DNA of 64,000 nt from Paenibacillus sp. FSL A5-0031 (GCF_001956295.1 NZ_MRTD01000001.1:310001-374000), one strand, 5' to 3'. Counted from the first letter of the stretch, positions 33,957 through 42,148 are shown. The notes: generated from the sequence alone by a model not told the origin. Made by a program: numbers and translations.

Positions 33957-35159
33957 ATGAAGCGTAAAAGAAGTTTACTCTGTTTAATTGTCATCTCGCT
34001 CCTATTTGTCACAGGTTGTTGGAAAGGCCGAGAGTTGAATGAGCTGGCAATCGCCGTAGCTTTGGGAATAGACAAGGTCGGAAATCAATATAAGGTTTCC
34101 GTTCAAGTCGTCGAGCCGACTGAAGTTGCAGGGAAGAAGGGCGGCGACAAGACACCCGTCACAACATATCAAATCACGGCAAATACCATTTTCGAAGCGA
34201 TACGCAAAATGACTACTGTTAACCCACGTAAGATTTATCCTTCCCATCTGCGCATTGTGGTTCTTGGCGAATCCTTAGCTAAGGAAGGTATAGGTCAGGC
34301 GTTAGATCTCTTATCTAGAGATGAAGAAATTCGTACTGATTTCTTTATTGTTGTATCAAAGCATACGACTGCCGAGAATACGCTAAAAGTATTAACAAAG
34401 CTGGAAACGATCCCCGCTGTGAGTCTGTTCTCTACCCTTCAGACTTCGGAGAAGCAATGGGCTCCAACAACAACGGTTACATTGGATCAGCTTATTACTA
34501 CACTCGTGAGCGAAGGAAGAGATCCTGTATTAACAGGTCTTGTCGTTTTGGGGGACGAGGAAGTAGGGCAAGAAAAGAGAAATATGGAAAAGGTTCTGAC
34601 CCCAACTACATTGCAATATTCGGGACTAGCGGTATTTAAGAAGGATAAGTTGATTGGTTGGCTAAATGAAACTGAAAGCAAAGCATACAACTATATTAGC
34701 GATGAAATTAAAAGCACGGTTGGTTATGTTACTTGCCCACAAGGCGGCAAAATTACGTTCGAGGTCATTCGGTCTAAGACGAAGGTCAAAGGCAGCGTAA
34801 AGGATGGACAACCTCAGATCGATATCGAAGTACGATTAGAAATTAATATAGGGGAAGTACAATGTTCGATAGATTTGTTGGAGACGAAAAATATTGCTGA
34901 AGTAGAAAGGCTAGCAAACAGCAAAGTGGAAGGTTTCATTGACGCGGCAGTAAAAAAAGTGCAGAAGAAATACAAAGTTGATATTTTTGGATTTGGGGAT
35001 GTTATTCATCGATCGAATCCTAAAGAATGGAGGAAGCTCAAAAAAAATTGGGATCACACGTTTGAGACGATGCCAGTAAATGTGAAGGTAAATCATAAGA
35101 TTCGACATTTAGGTACGGTGTCTAATTCCTTTCTGGAAGAGATGAGGAAAGAGGAGTGA
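33957..35159 (+). CDS. gerKC: Spore germinant receptor C subunit (Ger(x)C lipoprotein)
   Basis: 400-residue lipoprotein. The signal peptide ends in the lipobox LLFVTGC (Cys at about residue 21), followed by the WKGRELNELAIAVALGIDK motif, the family's start. Three-domain C subunits are anchored to the outer face of the spore inner membrane. PVTTYQITANTIFEAIRKMTTVNPRKIYPSHLRIVVLGE is the usual first-domain block. Start ATG 33957 after AGGTGG, 3 bases from the A-gene stop. Confidence 0.93.
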   Translation: MKRKRSLLCLIVISLLFVTGCWKGRELNELAIAVALGIDKVGNQYKVSVQVVEPTEVAGKKGGDKTPVTTYQITANTIFEAIRKMTTVNPRKIYPSHLRIVVLGESLAKEGIGQALDLLSRDEEIRTDFFIVVSKHTTAENTLKVLTKLETIPAVSLFSTLQTSEKQWAPTTTVTLDQLITTLVSEGRDPVLTGLVVLGDEEVGQEKRNMEKVLTPTTLQYSGLAVFKKDKLIGWLNETESKAYNYISDEIKSTVGYVTCPQGGKITFEVIRSKTKVKGSVKDGQPQIDIEVRLEINIGEVQCSIDLLETKNIAEVERLANSKVEGFIDAAVKKVQKKYKVDIFGFGDVIHRSNPKEWRKLKKNWDHTFETMPVNVKVNHKIRHLGTVSNSFLEEMRKEE

Positions 35160-35169
35160 AGATGCACAT

Positions 35170-35403
35170 ATGGTACCTATCATAGTGATCCTTGTAGCGG
35201 TCGCTTTAATTATCGCCATTGATGTTCCTGCGCTATTAAGAGGAAAATCCAAAAAAGAATTATGGATATTTTCCATTCTTCTGCTGTTTGGAACCTTAAT
35301 AGGTATTGCTGAAGCTTTACATATTGGACTCCCCAACCCTTTGGATGGGATTATCTACATTTATAATCCTGTTTCACACTTATTGGATGCATGGTTAAAA
35401 TAA
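35170..35403 (+). CDS. Small two-span germinant receptor D-type subunit
   Basis: 77-residue protein with two hydrophobic helices (VPIIVILVAVALIIAI and WIFSILLLFGTLIGIAEALHIG) joined by a basic loop RGKSKKE. Small two-span D proteins encoded next to germinant receptor operons are described in B. subtilis and B. megaterium and modulate germination rates. The ATG at 35170 is used, with GAGGAG 12 bases upstream; an earlier ATG at 35162 is out of frame and stops at once. It follows gerC by 10 bases. Confidence 0.75.
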   Translation: MVPIIVILVAVALIIAIDVPALLRGKSKKELWIFSILLLFGTLIGIAEALHIGLPNPLDGIIYIYNPVSHLLDAWLK

Positions 35404-35432
35404 AGCTGTCTAAAATAGAGCGTTGTCAGTTA

Positions 35433-35458
35433 GCCACGTCACAAGGACGTGGCCTTTT
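35433..35458 (+). terminator. Terminator of the ger operon
   Basis: GCCACGTC, loop ACAAG, GACGTGGC, then TTTT. A strong stem with a short T-run. Confidence 0.75.
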
Positions 35459-35523
35459 GCTGTTATGATTATTAAAAATGAATTATTTAATTTTAAACAA
35501 GTAAACCTTCAATATAAAAAGCT

Positions 35524-37014
35524 TTACCCTTTTATCGTTAAAATAGGTTCAACTTCTGCAACAATTTGTGCCATGCCGTGTTCTTCATGTGATTCGATGA
35601 TCGCATTGATATCCTTGTAAGCATATGGAGCCTCTTTCTTCAACTCTTCTTCCCATTTCTTGAGTATATCCTGTCTGGATTTAATATCGTTACGGTTCGG
35701 ATCAATAGGTGTAACAATATTAAACTTGGAAATAAACTCGCGAAACAAAGCATCATCTACTTTTACTGAATCTCCTCTTGAAAGGCTTCGACCAGCACCA
35801 TGACTAGCGCTGAATAAGCTCTCACGATTGCCAAGTCCTGCAAGGATGTAGCTTTTCGCTCCCATGGAACCAGGTATAAAGACCGGCTCACCCGTAAATT
35901 GAAAAGGGGTGTTGGCCATTTGTTCAGCTGACTTTGCTGTACAAGAGCCTTTGCGATGGATAAAACCTTCGCTGCCATCAATCGTTTCTTCCCATACAAA
36001 GTTGTGAGGGGCATCGTAAAGCAATTTATACTCAAAATCCTTTAAGCTTCTGGACAAAGACTTTTGAAGCATAAGCCCTAGAAATAAGCGATTAGCAAAA
36101 GCGAAGTTTGCTGCGTTATGAAGGAGGTTCCAATAACGATTCCATTGATATTCATAATGTTCGGAATGAGGCAGGACATAGATCCCATTGCTTGGATGCT
36201 TAAGAGAGGCAGGGTAAATTTCTTTCAGCATTTGTTTGATGTTCAGACCTGCGTGATGTCCGATAGATACAGAGCCTGTATGAATCATAACGACGATTTG
36301 GCCAGCTTTGATATTCCATTCCTTTGCCAAAGCATGATTGCGTATATTCACTACTTTCTGAATTTCTACAAAATGATTGCCGCCGCCGATTGATCCAATC
36401 TGACTATCATAGGACAAATCATCGCTGCCTAAATAACTGTCCAGTCCATCTACTTTATCCGTAATAAATGAACCAAATCGATTTACCTTTAAAAGGTCGT
36501 CCTCTTGCTGCTTCGCATCATAAAATTCCCACAAACCATTGCACTTAATCGATTTCTGTGTCTCGAGAATACCCATTAATCCTTCTTTGAGAATAGCTTC
36601 ACGCTGCACCCTTGTCATTGGAATATGGCGTCCGCCTTCAAAGAAAATATGACGAATATCGAATTGGATTTGTTTAAGATTCGACCGGATATCATCTTCC
36701 TTCAGCGATGTCGTGTATAACCGCATGCCGCAATTAATGTCATTGCCTACAGCTTGAGGGATAACAAATCCTTTGGTGAAGATAGTTGTACCAATCGGAA
36801 TGCCGCTGCCTTTGTGGAAATCGGGAGTGATCGCTACCTCTTCAATTTTTGCATTTTCGTTCGTAAAATAACCGCTAGTGTGCTGTTTCAGGGTTTCTAC
36901 AGATTCATTTACGGTGAGGAGCTGATCAAGTTCTGCTAAAGCATTTTTTTCAAGCTTAAGTTTGTCGTTTATGAAAAAACGGACAGGGATATTATTGCTA
37001 TTGTTAATTTTCAA
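35524..37014 (-). CDS. rtcB: RtcB-family RNA ligase
   Basis: 496-residue GTP- and manganese-dependent ligase of the 3'-phosphate/5'-OH type. Metal and guanylation residues are in place: GNDINCGMRL (Asp and Cys), GSIGGGNHFVE (His), MIHTGS (His), LLYDAPHNF (His), HRKGS, FIPGSMG and SASHGAGR (His that carries GMP in the family). Two departures: the usual G-V-D-I-G-C is GNDINC, and HTGSRG is HTGSVSIGHH, losing an arginine. Start is TTG 37014 with AAAGGATGG. No archease or RtcA gene is next to it. Likely RNA repair after toxin or stress cleavage; inference. Confidence 0.87.
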   Translation of the reverse strand: MKINNSNNIPVRFFINDKLKLEKNALAELDQLLTVNESVETLKQHTSGYFTNENAKIEEVAITPDFHKGSGIPIGTTIFTKGFVIPQAVGNDINCGMRLYTTSLKEDDIRSNLKQIQFDIRHIFFEGGRHIPMTRVQREAILKEGLMGILETQKSIKCNGLWEFYDAKQQEDDLLKVNRFGSFITDKVDGLDSYLGSDDLSYDSQIGSIGGGNHFVEIQKVVNIRNHALAKEWNIKAGQIVVMIHTGSVSIGHHAGLNIKQMLKEIYPASLKHPSNGIYVLPHSEHYEYQWNRYWNLLHNAANFAFANRLFLGLMLQKSLSRSLKDFEYKLLYDAPHNFVWEETIDGSEGFIHRKGSCTAKSAEQMANTPFQFTGEPVFIPGSMGAKSYILAGLGNRESLFSASHGAGRSLSRGDSVKVDDALFREFISKFNIVTPIDPNRNDIKSRQDILKKWEEELKKEAPYAYKDINAIIESHEEHGMAQIVAEVEPILTIKG

Positions 37015-37232
37015 ATAGGACCATCCTTTTGATTTATAGGTAGATTTTTAACATTTGTAATATTGAAGTATTCGATATAGATGCATAACATCGGCATTCA
37101 TCCTTTCCTAGCTCATGATTTCAATATATCATTTCAAAATTTGAAAAGCATTGCCTAATTCGGGCTTTAGTGCAACAAATGGTTAGAGAAATGCGTTTTA
37201 TCGATAAATGCTAAAAAAGGAGTGTTTGTTAA

Positions 37233-38078
37233 ATGATGAGAAAATTAATAAAATTGACCATTGCGGGTGTAATGATGTTTTCCATAACAGCTGTCAGTTA
37301 TGCTGCACCAAAAAAAAGTACACCCGTTATTTTGAAAATGAACAATTATTATGTAGCATATACCTATCCAAAGGAACCTTATGTGGATAAACAGAATCGA
37401 TTGATTTTACCATTAAGATCTGTAAGTGAGTTGCTGGGTGCTGCAGTTTCTTATAATAATCAAACGAAAACAGCCGAAATTAAAGAAGGGGAGAACATTG
37501 TTCAAATTCAGGCAGGCAATAAGACTGCAAAGGTTAATGGTCAAAATGTAGAGATGGACACTAAAGCAGTAGTGGAAAAAGGTTTTCTGCTCGTTCCAGC
37601 TCGTATACTTTTTGATTCCTTCTCTTTTAAAGTCACGAATGAAAATAATGTGATTACTTTGAATGACGAACGATTATTAAAGCAAGGAAAACTGAAGTAC
37701 CTTTCTGACGATGACCGAGTAGGGATAGCAAGAACAGCAGACCCCAATGCGTTCCAGCCAATAGAAATTTCATATAATGTCTTTGTGAAAAATAAAGTAT
37801 CGCTAATCGATCTAACTGTAACTGCCAAAAATAGTACTGGGAAAGATATACCTGAGGGACAAGAGGATCTGCATACCATCGTATATTTTGAACACTCATC
37901 CGTCATGGATGCAGATGATTCTACAGTGGATATAAAGGATAGGCCAAGACCAGCTGTTAAAAAGGATGCCATCATCAAAAAACAATTAAACGCAGGCGGA
38001 GGCACGATCATTCAGCCAAACGAGTTACAGTACATACTCATCGCTGGCAGGACGTTTAAACCGTTAAATGAAAGATAA
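37233..38078 (+). CDS. Secreted copper-amine-oxidase N-terminal-like domain protein
   Basis: 281-residue exported protein. The signal peptide covers about residues 1-25 (ITAVSYAAPK). The stalk-like copper amine oxidase N1 domain has NRLILPLRSVSELLGAAVSYNNQTKTAEI and GFLLVPARILFDSFSFKV, the two V/LP-R repeats of the family. The last 130 residues form an unassigned beta-rich domain. These domains are abundant in Paenibacillus cell-surface proteins and are not themselves oxidases. Start ATG 37233 (or the next ATG codon), with AAGGAG upstream. No clear partner gene. Confidence 0.82.
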   Translation: MMRKLIKLTIAGVMMFSITAVSYAAPKKSTPVILKMNNYYVAYTYPKEPYVDKQNRLILPLRSVSELLGAAVSYNNQTKTAEIKEGENIVQIQAGNKTAKVNGQNVEMDTKAVVEKGFLLVPARILFDSFSFKVTNENNVITLNDERLLKQGKLKYLSDDDRVGIARTADPNAFQPIEISYNVFVKNKVSLIDLTVTAKNSTGKDIPEGQEDLHTIVYFEHSSVMDADDSTVDIKDRPRPAVKKDAIIKKQLNAGGGTIIQPNELQYILIAGRTFKPLNER

Positions 38079-38130
38079 GGAAAGGATTAACGTTGATCCA
38101 TCCATAAAAAGTGAAGCTTGACTTTCCATC

Positions 38131-38159
38131 TTGACATCATTATTAATTTAGTAAATAAT
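38131..38159 (+). promoter_or_regulatory. Promoter of the marR gene with overlapping AT-rich operator
   Basis: TTGACA (38131-38136), 17 bases, AATAAT (38154-38159). TTAATTTAGTAAATAATTTAA lies between and over the -10. A related TTAATTTACTAACTAATG lies downstream of the epimerase promoter on the opposite strand. This suggests one regulator for both genes. Confidence 0.6.
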
Positions 38160-38201
38160 TTAAAAATAAATTGGAAAAAGCTTATGGGGGCTCATAATGG
38201 T

Positions 38202-38690
38202 ATGAGTAATGACGATAACTTTCAAGGAACGAATATCGATCACTTAACGAAGGAACTTGCACTCGTATTCGGACAATTGAAGCGTGTCGGTCATGTGTTT
38301 AGTCCTTCTAAGGAGCTCCGGCAGAGCGAATCAAACTTGCTTGTTTACTTGACGTATTTATGTCCGCCGGGTTCTAATGGCATCAAAGTTTCCGGTCTAA
38401 GCAAACAGTTGAAAATAACCTCAGCTGCTGTGACGCATGTTATACAATCTCTTGAACAGAACGGGTATATTACTCGTACGATGGATGCAAGTGATCGACG
38501 ATCCATTCTTGTTACAGCAACGGAAGCTGGACATGAATTTGTTGGAGCAAGGGAGACAGAGCTATTTGAACGTTTTCAGCACTTGCGAGAACATCTAGGT
38601 GCAGATGACACCGAGCAACTCATCCGAATATTAGCTAAATCCATAAAATTTCTGAATACTTATGAAGATAGCGCAGCATCCAAACGATAA
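38202..38690 (+). CDS. MarR-family transcriptional regulator
   Basis: 162-residue winged-helix repressor. The recognition region is ISGLSKQLKITSAAVTHVIQSLEQNGYITRTMDASDRRSILVTAT-like (KVSGLSKQL, VTHVIQSLEQ, DRRSILV), about residues 62-110. The longer frame from 38118 cannot be the start because a good promoter lies at 38131-38159, so translation must begin further down. ATG 38202 is preferred and ATG 38184 is possible. It converges on the epimerase gene, and the two promoters share an operator-like sequence. Probably senses a small aromatic or oxidant, unknown. Confidence 0.85.
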   Translation: MSNDDNFQGTNIDHLTKELALVFGQLKRVGHVFSPSKELRQSESNLLVYLTYLCPPGSNGIKVSGLSKQLKITSAAVTHVIQSLEQNGYITRTMDASDRRSILVTATEAGHEFVGARETELFERFQHLREHLGADDTEQLIRILAKSIKFLNTYEDSAASKR

Positions 38691-38717
38691 TCCGGTAACG
38701 GACTATCGTTTTATTTT
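38682..38717. terminator. Bidirectional terminator between marR and epimerase genes
   Basis: AACGATAATCCG, loop GTAA, CGGACTATCGTT, then TTATTTTT on + and an A-rich flank on the other side. It overlaps both gene ends. Confidence 0.85.
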
Positions 38718-39605
38718 TGCCATAGCTTGGTAAGAGCCTTTCTCCATTTCTTTGACGATCGAGTTGGCAGAGGGGCTCCATTGCAGCTGTTGTTCAGCAC
38801 GCAAACCAGATATTCTTTGGTTAATGCTCGCTCCCCAAGCAGCAGGGCCCAAAACATGAACAGCTTCTTCATAACTACACGATTCAATTTCAGCGACGCC
38901 GGCAATTTTGCCTATAGCTATCATGAGATCTTTGGTCGTAATGAGTTCCCTGGAAGCTGCGTTAAATAACGATCCAGTAGATGCAAATGAATAAGCGCAT
39001 GCATAAAGGTTAGCCAAGTCATCTACATCAATGGTTGACCACGCGTTAAGTCCATCACCAACGTATTTGGCGAATTGAGTAAGCTTCGTTCTTTGAATAG
39101 TTGCCCCAACTAAACCGCCTCCACGTCCGTAAACGAGAGCTGGTCGAATGACGACTGTACAAATGTTTCTCTCAGCAGCTGTTAGCACTTTTTGCTCCTG
39201 AATTGCTTTCCATTGCAGGAATGGCAGAGGCTTTACAGGCGAATCCTCATCAACGACATCATGATGCGTATCGTTATAGATTAACGTTCCGCTCGTATAT
39301 ACGAATGTTTTGCCAGTGCCCTCCAAACCCTCTAACATGGCATCAACTGCAAGAACATCTAGTTTTTCCATGTCAGAATTATGCGAAATAGCAGTATGAA
39401 TGACACCATCAGCAGCATGAGTACATTCCGCCAGCAAAATCAGATCAGCAAGATCGCCTATTACAGGGGAGATGCCTAATTTTATTAATTGCTCAGCTTT
39501 TTCTTGTGTCCGAACTAATCCGGAAACTTGATAACCATGGGATAGGAATTGTTGAGCTACTGCGAAGCCAACATACCCAGTAACTCCTGTAATGAATACT
39601 TTCAA
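38703..39605 (-). CDS. NAD(P)-dependent epimerase/dehydratase-family protein
   Basis: 300-residue extended short-chain dehydrogenase. The Rossmann motif is VFITGVTGYVGFAVAQQF (GxxGxxG) at residues 3-20, followed by GLVRTQEKAEQL. VYTSGTLIYND replaces the usual YxxxK neighbourhood, and VVIRPALVYGRGG is the family's substrate-side block. The middle HTAISHN is like NmrA/YwnB relatives. Function in reductive or sugar metabolism is open. Its promoter (39683-39655) has the same hexamers as marR, so it is a probable target of the MarR protein. Confidence 0.82.
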   Translation of the reverse strand: MKVFITGVTGYVGFAVAQQFLSHGYQVSGLVRTQEKAEQLIKLGISPVIGDLADLILLAECTHAADGVIHTAISHNSDMEKLDVLAVDAMLEGLEGTGKTFVYTSGTLIYNDTHHDVVDEDSPVKPLPFLQWKAIQEQKVLTAAERNICTVVIRPALVYGRGGGLVGATIQRTKLTQFAKYVGDGLNAWSTIDVDDLANLYACAYSFASTGSLFNAASRELITTKDLMIAIGKIAGVAEIESCSYEEAVHVLGPAAWGASINQRISGLRAEQQLQWSPSANSIVKEMEKGSYQAMAKIKR

Positions 39606-39654
39606 TAAAAGACCTCCTCAAATTAATTAATTTACTAACTAATGTATTAATTTT

Positions 39655-39683
39655 ATTATTTAGCGGTTTTACTATTTTGTCAA
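39655..39683 (-). promoter_or_regulatory. Promoter of the epimerase gene
   Basis: On the minus strand, TTGACA (39683-39678), 17 bases, AATAAT (39660-39655). The same hexamers and spacing occur before marR. The region 39621-39654 downstream of it is an AT-rich imperfect palindrome around TTAGTTAGTAAATTAATT, the likely operator. Confidence 0.6.
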
Positions 39684-39781
39684 TACTTTCATAAAAAAGG
39701 TAATTCAATTCATGAGGGCTGCAGCTGAAAGAGCGTGTGTAGGCTTTTTTTGAGTATGTAAGCAAGGACTAGATACAGAAT

Positions 39782-39812
39782 GAAAAAAAGAAGACCCACA
39801 TAATGGGTCTTC
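39782..39812 (-). terminator. Terminator downstream of the YjcZ-type array
   Basis: On the minus strand AGAAGACCCA, loop TTATG, TGGGTCTTCT, followed by seven T. Confidence 0.88.
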
Positions 39813-39882
39813 TGGAGAGGCTTAAGTGTATTCAGCATTTTGAATGCGTGAGAGCAGCAGTAAGCCCTTCAATTATTATTTA

Positions 39883-39993
39883 TTAGTAACCTCCACCGAA
39901 AATACCGCAGCTGCAAGAGATAATCACCAACAAAATAAACAGTACCAGAATAAAACCAATACTATTATTAGCACCACCAACGAATCCTGACAT
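39883..39993 (-). CDS. YjcZ-family small sporulation membrane protein (copy 1, short)
   Basis: 36 residues: MSGFVGGANNSIGF, a hydrophobic ILVLFILLVII, then SCSCGIFGGGY. One helix, a CSCG pair of cysteines and a Gly/Tyr end are marks of the YjcZ/YhcZ-like small sporulation proteins. The start is 39993 with AGGAGGTGGATG upstream; the longer frame from 40080 is rejected. A CATACCTTA box at 40036-40028 (minus) fits the sigma-K -10 consensus. Function of the family is unknown; coat or mother-cell membrane is likely. Confidence 0.85.
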   Translation of the reverse strand: MSGFVGGANNSIGFILVLFILLVIISCSCGIFGGGY

Positions 39994-40027
39994 TAAACAT
40001 CCACCTCCTTGCGACTTGAATACATTG

Positions 40028-40036
40028 TAAGGTATG
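40028..40036 (-). promoter_or_regulatory. Sigma-K-like -10 box of YjcZ copy 1
   Basis: CATACCTTA on the minus strand matches CATANNNTA. An AC dinucleotide lies about 15 bases upstream, close to the expected -35 position. Confidence 0.45.
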
Positions 40037-40195
40037 CATTGCAAAAGCTTAGTGACTGGATATTTGTCATGGGGTGACATATGCCCAGTATCATTAGCCT
40101 ATAATAGGGGATTAGAGGTTTTGTATAAGAAAGACCGTTCAGGATACTCTGCAGTCTGTAGGACAAGTGAATAAGTCGTATCCAGTAGCTAATGA

Positions 40196-40309
40196 TTAGT
40201 AGTTGTTACCACCGAAAATTCCGCAACTGCAAGAGATAATCACGAGCAAAATGAAGAGTACAAGAATAAAACCAATATTATTATTTACACCGCCAACTGA
40301 TCCTGACAT
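40196..40309 (-). CDS. YjcZ-family small membrane protein (copy 2, short)
   Basis: 37 residues: MSGSVGGVNNNIGF, ILVLFILLVII, SCSCGIFGGNNY. Nearly identical to copies 1 and 4 in the helix and in SCSCGIFGG. Start ATG 40309 after AAGGAGGTG. No clear sigma-K box was found within 100 bases upstream. Confidence 0.85.
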   Translation of the reverse strand: MSGSVGGVNNNIGFILVLFILLVIISCSCGIFGGNNY

Positions 40310-40436
40310 AAAAAATTCACCTCCTTGTATTATCTTATAGAGCAAGTTAGTCAAAGCTATAGCTATAAGACAGGATAATGGGTAGAGAGAGTATGTTTAT
40401 CCATCTCATAGAACGAGCAAAGTGGTGAAAATAGGA

Positions 40437-40616
40437 TTAGTAGCCTCCGCAACAGCCGCCGTAACCTCTGTCGCTCACTCTGTCATTTCTTTTTTCGTTG
40501 ACACTTTCAACTCGATTTTCATTTCTTCTTTCATTGCGGCCCAATACGCCACAGCTACAAGCAACAATGACTAATAGGATGAAAAGAACCAAGATCGTAC
40601 CGATATTATGAGACAT
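40437..40616 (-). CDS. YjcZ-like small membrane protein with charged tail (copy 3, long)
   Basis: 59 residues: MSHNIGTILVLFILLVIVACSCGVLG, then a charged tail rich in Asn, Arg and Glu, ending DRGYGGCCGGY. The helix and CSCG match the short copies; the tail is added. Start ATG 40616 after GAGGAGG. A CATACGTTA box lies at 40658-40650. The sister copy at 41009 shares the tail pattern and upstream sequence, so the pair arose by duplication. Confidence 0.83.
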   Translation of the reverse strand: MSHNIGTILVLFILLVIVACSCGVLGRNERRNENRVESVNEKRNDRVSDRGYGGCCGGY

Positions 40617-40649
40617 TATTTAAAAACCTCCTCTTATTTAACTACTATA

Positions 40650-40658
40650 TAACGTATG
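40650..40658 (-). promoter_or_regulatory. Sigma-K-like -10 box of YjcZ copy 3
   Basis: CATACGTTA on the minus strand, matching CATANNNTA. The flanking region is also conserved before copy 5. Confidence 0.45.
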
Positions 40659-40781
40659 ATTGACTCTCATTTTTTGATTGTGTGTTTGTTACATAGACAT
40701 AGTTTCAATGTCATTAGACTAGTAAATGAAAATAGAGCAAATAATCTAATGGAAGCTTGTTAAGATGGAACTAATATACGA

Positions 40782-40892
40782 CTAGTATCTGCCACCAAAA
40801 ATACCGCAGCTGCAAGAAATAATGACTAACAAAATAAACAACACGAGAATAAAACCAATGTTATTGTGAGTACCGCCAACTGATCCTGACAT
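40782..40892 (-). CDS. YjcZ-family small membrane protein (copy 4, short)
   Basis: 36 residues: MSGSVGGTHNNIGF, ILVLFILLVII, SCSCGIFGGRY. Start ATG 40892 after AAGGAGGTG. It is closest to copy 2 in protein and in the upstream bases GAATTTCTTATG / GAATTTTTTATG. Confidence 0.85.
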   Translation of the reverse strand: MSGSVGGTHNNIGFILVLFILLVIISCSCGIFGGRY

Positions 40893-41008
40893 AAGAAATT
40901 CACCTCCTTGCTGCTGTTTAGAAAGTAAGTTATACATGGATGCCGTATAGTTATTGGTTGTTTGGCAGGGAAATACAAATTATCCATGTCTCAAGCGAAA
41001 TTGAGGGA

Positions 41009-41194
41009 TTAATAGCCTACTCCACAACCACCGCTGTAACCTCTGTCGCTTACTCTATTGTTTTCATTGCTGCGTACATAGTTGTCTTCTTCTCTGTCAT
41101 CGTTTCTCTCATTACGGCCGAAAACACCGCAGCTGCAAGCGACAATAACCAATAGAATGAAAAGAACGAGGATAATTCCGATATTATGAGCCAT
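41009..41194 (-). CDS. YjcZ-like small membrane protein with charged tail (copy 5, long)
   Basis: 61 residues: MAHNIGIILVLFILLVIVACSCGVFG, a charged Arg/Asn/Asp/Glu-rich tail, ending DRGYSGGCGVGY. Start ATG 41194 after GAGGAGG. A CATATCTTA box at 41236-41228 fits sigma-K. Same architecture as copy 3. Confidence 0.83.
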   Translation of the reverse strand: MAHNIGIILVLFILLVIVACSCGVFGRNERNDDREEDNYVRSNENNRVSDRGYSGGCGVGY

Positions 41195-41227
41195 TATTTA
41201 AAAACCTCCTCTTATTTGACTGCTCTA

Positions 41228-41236
41228 TAAGATATG
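41228..41236 (-). promoter_or_regulatory. Sigma-K-like -10 box of YjcZ copy 5
   Basis: CATATCTTA on the minus strand, matching CATANNNTA, in the same position as the box before copy 3. Confidence 0.45.
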
Positions 41237-41375
41237 TTTGTATCTATTTAAGTGTTTGTGTGTTTGTTACAGAGGCATAGTTTCTATGTCAAGTGACTAG
41301 TAGAAGGAAATAGAAAGGGGAGGGAAATGACAAAAAAGTAAAAGTACATATGCGGTTAGAAGTATGAATACGATA

Positions 41376-41452
41376 GAAAAAACCCATCAATGATTCAAAT
41401 AATGGCGTCGTTTTGACATCCACTATACAACTGAATCAGATCATGGGTTTTC
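41376..41452 (-). terminator. Terminator overlapping the end of the sortase gene
   Basis: On the minus strand AAACCCATGATCTGATTCA pairs imperfectly with TGAATCATTGATGGGTTT across a long loop, then T-run. The 5' arm begins inside the last codons of the sortase gene. Confidence 0.7.
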
Positions 41453-42142
41453 GCTGCTTGCAGCTTTGCATATTTTTTTATTGGAGTGTCGTTTTGCAAA
41501 AACGACGAGCCGTTCTGAGTATTCTTGATTTTTACGATTGAATTTACCAGTGCATGTAATTAAATTTAAACGAGACTCATCCGCGGGACCAAAAATTTTC
41601 GAAAGGGGAGCCTCGGATGTTTTGAATATTTCAATCGATTCCACTATAAAATCGATGGTGCAGTCCTCTTTACTTTTTATTGAAATCATGTCACCTAATT
41701 TTATGTTCTTTAATCTGTAAAATACGGCTGGTCCTGTATGGCTGTCAACATGTCCATCTATAACTGAATTGCCGACCATGCCAGGAAGAATGCCATTAGA
41801 TAATAGCCCTACCCTTTTGGTGCTTGATGGAACATCCATTTGGCCGTTTTCTGTTATGCCTACTGGATCTATGATCGCATCGATTTCTAAAGCGGGAATG
41901 GATAATTTAATGGGTACGATTCCCTCTAATTTTACTTTAGAAATTTTATTCGAAATGATTGGATTATCATTTGTAGGTGGTGGACTCGACATGGTTTCTG
42001 CTTTTACAATGGGTTCATTATAATCAGATTTTGTTATTGTTATTTGAGGCTTATTACTATGATCTTGATCATTTGAGTAGCTGCAGGCTGTACTCCCGGC
42101 AAAAATAGCTGCAGTTATCATTTGCAATATGAACTTTTTCAA
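41441..42142 (-). CDS. Lipoprotein sortase, class F/D-like
   Basis: 233-residue sortase. The signal peptide ends in a lipobox-like GSTAC (Cys at about 20), so it is probably lipid-anchored, unlike the usual transmembrane sortases. The linker (20-75) is rich in Ser, Pro and Asn. The catalytic core shows PIKLSIPALEIDAIIDPVG, VIDGHVDSHTGPAVFYRL (His), LNLITCTGKF (Cys) and SERLVVFAKR (Arg), the full triad. It sits 44 bases after a small secreted protein that ends in MPKTG, its likely substrate. Class F sortases attach proteins to the wall using LPxTG-like signals. Start ATG 42142. Confidence 0.87.
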   Translation of the reverse strand: MKKFILQMITAAIFAGSTACSYSNDQDHSNKPQITITKSDYNEPIVKAETMSSPPPTNDNPIISNKISKVKLEGIVPIKLSIPALEIDAIIDPVGITENGQMDVPSSTKRVGLLSNGILPGMVGNSVIDGHVDSHTGPAVFYRLKNIKLGDMISIKSKEDCTIDFIVESIEIFKTSEAPLSKIFGPADESRLNLITCTGKFNRKNQEYSERLVVFAKRHSNKKICKAASSENP

Positions 42143-42148
42143 AGTTAG

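Noticed and set aside
38118..38201. N-terminal extension of the MarR protein
   Set aside because: It overlaps the -35/-10 promoter and operator, so it would lie upstream of the transcript start.
40940..41155. 71-codon + strand frame opposite a YjcZ-like gene
   Set aside because: It is antisense to copy 5 of the array, which has the ribosome site and family motif.
39883..41236. Tandem repeats as a CRISPR-like array
   Set aside because: The repeat units are protein-coding genes with ribosome sites and the spacing is irregular.
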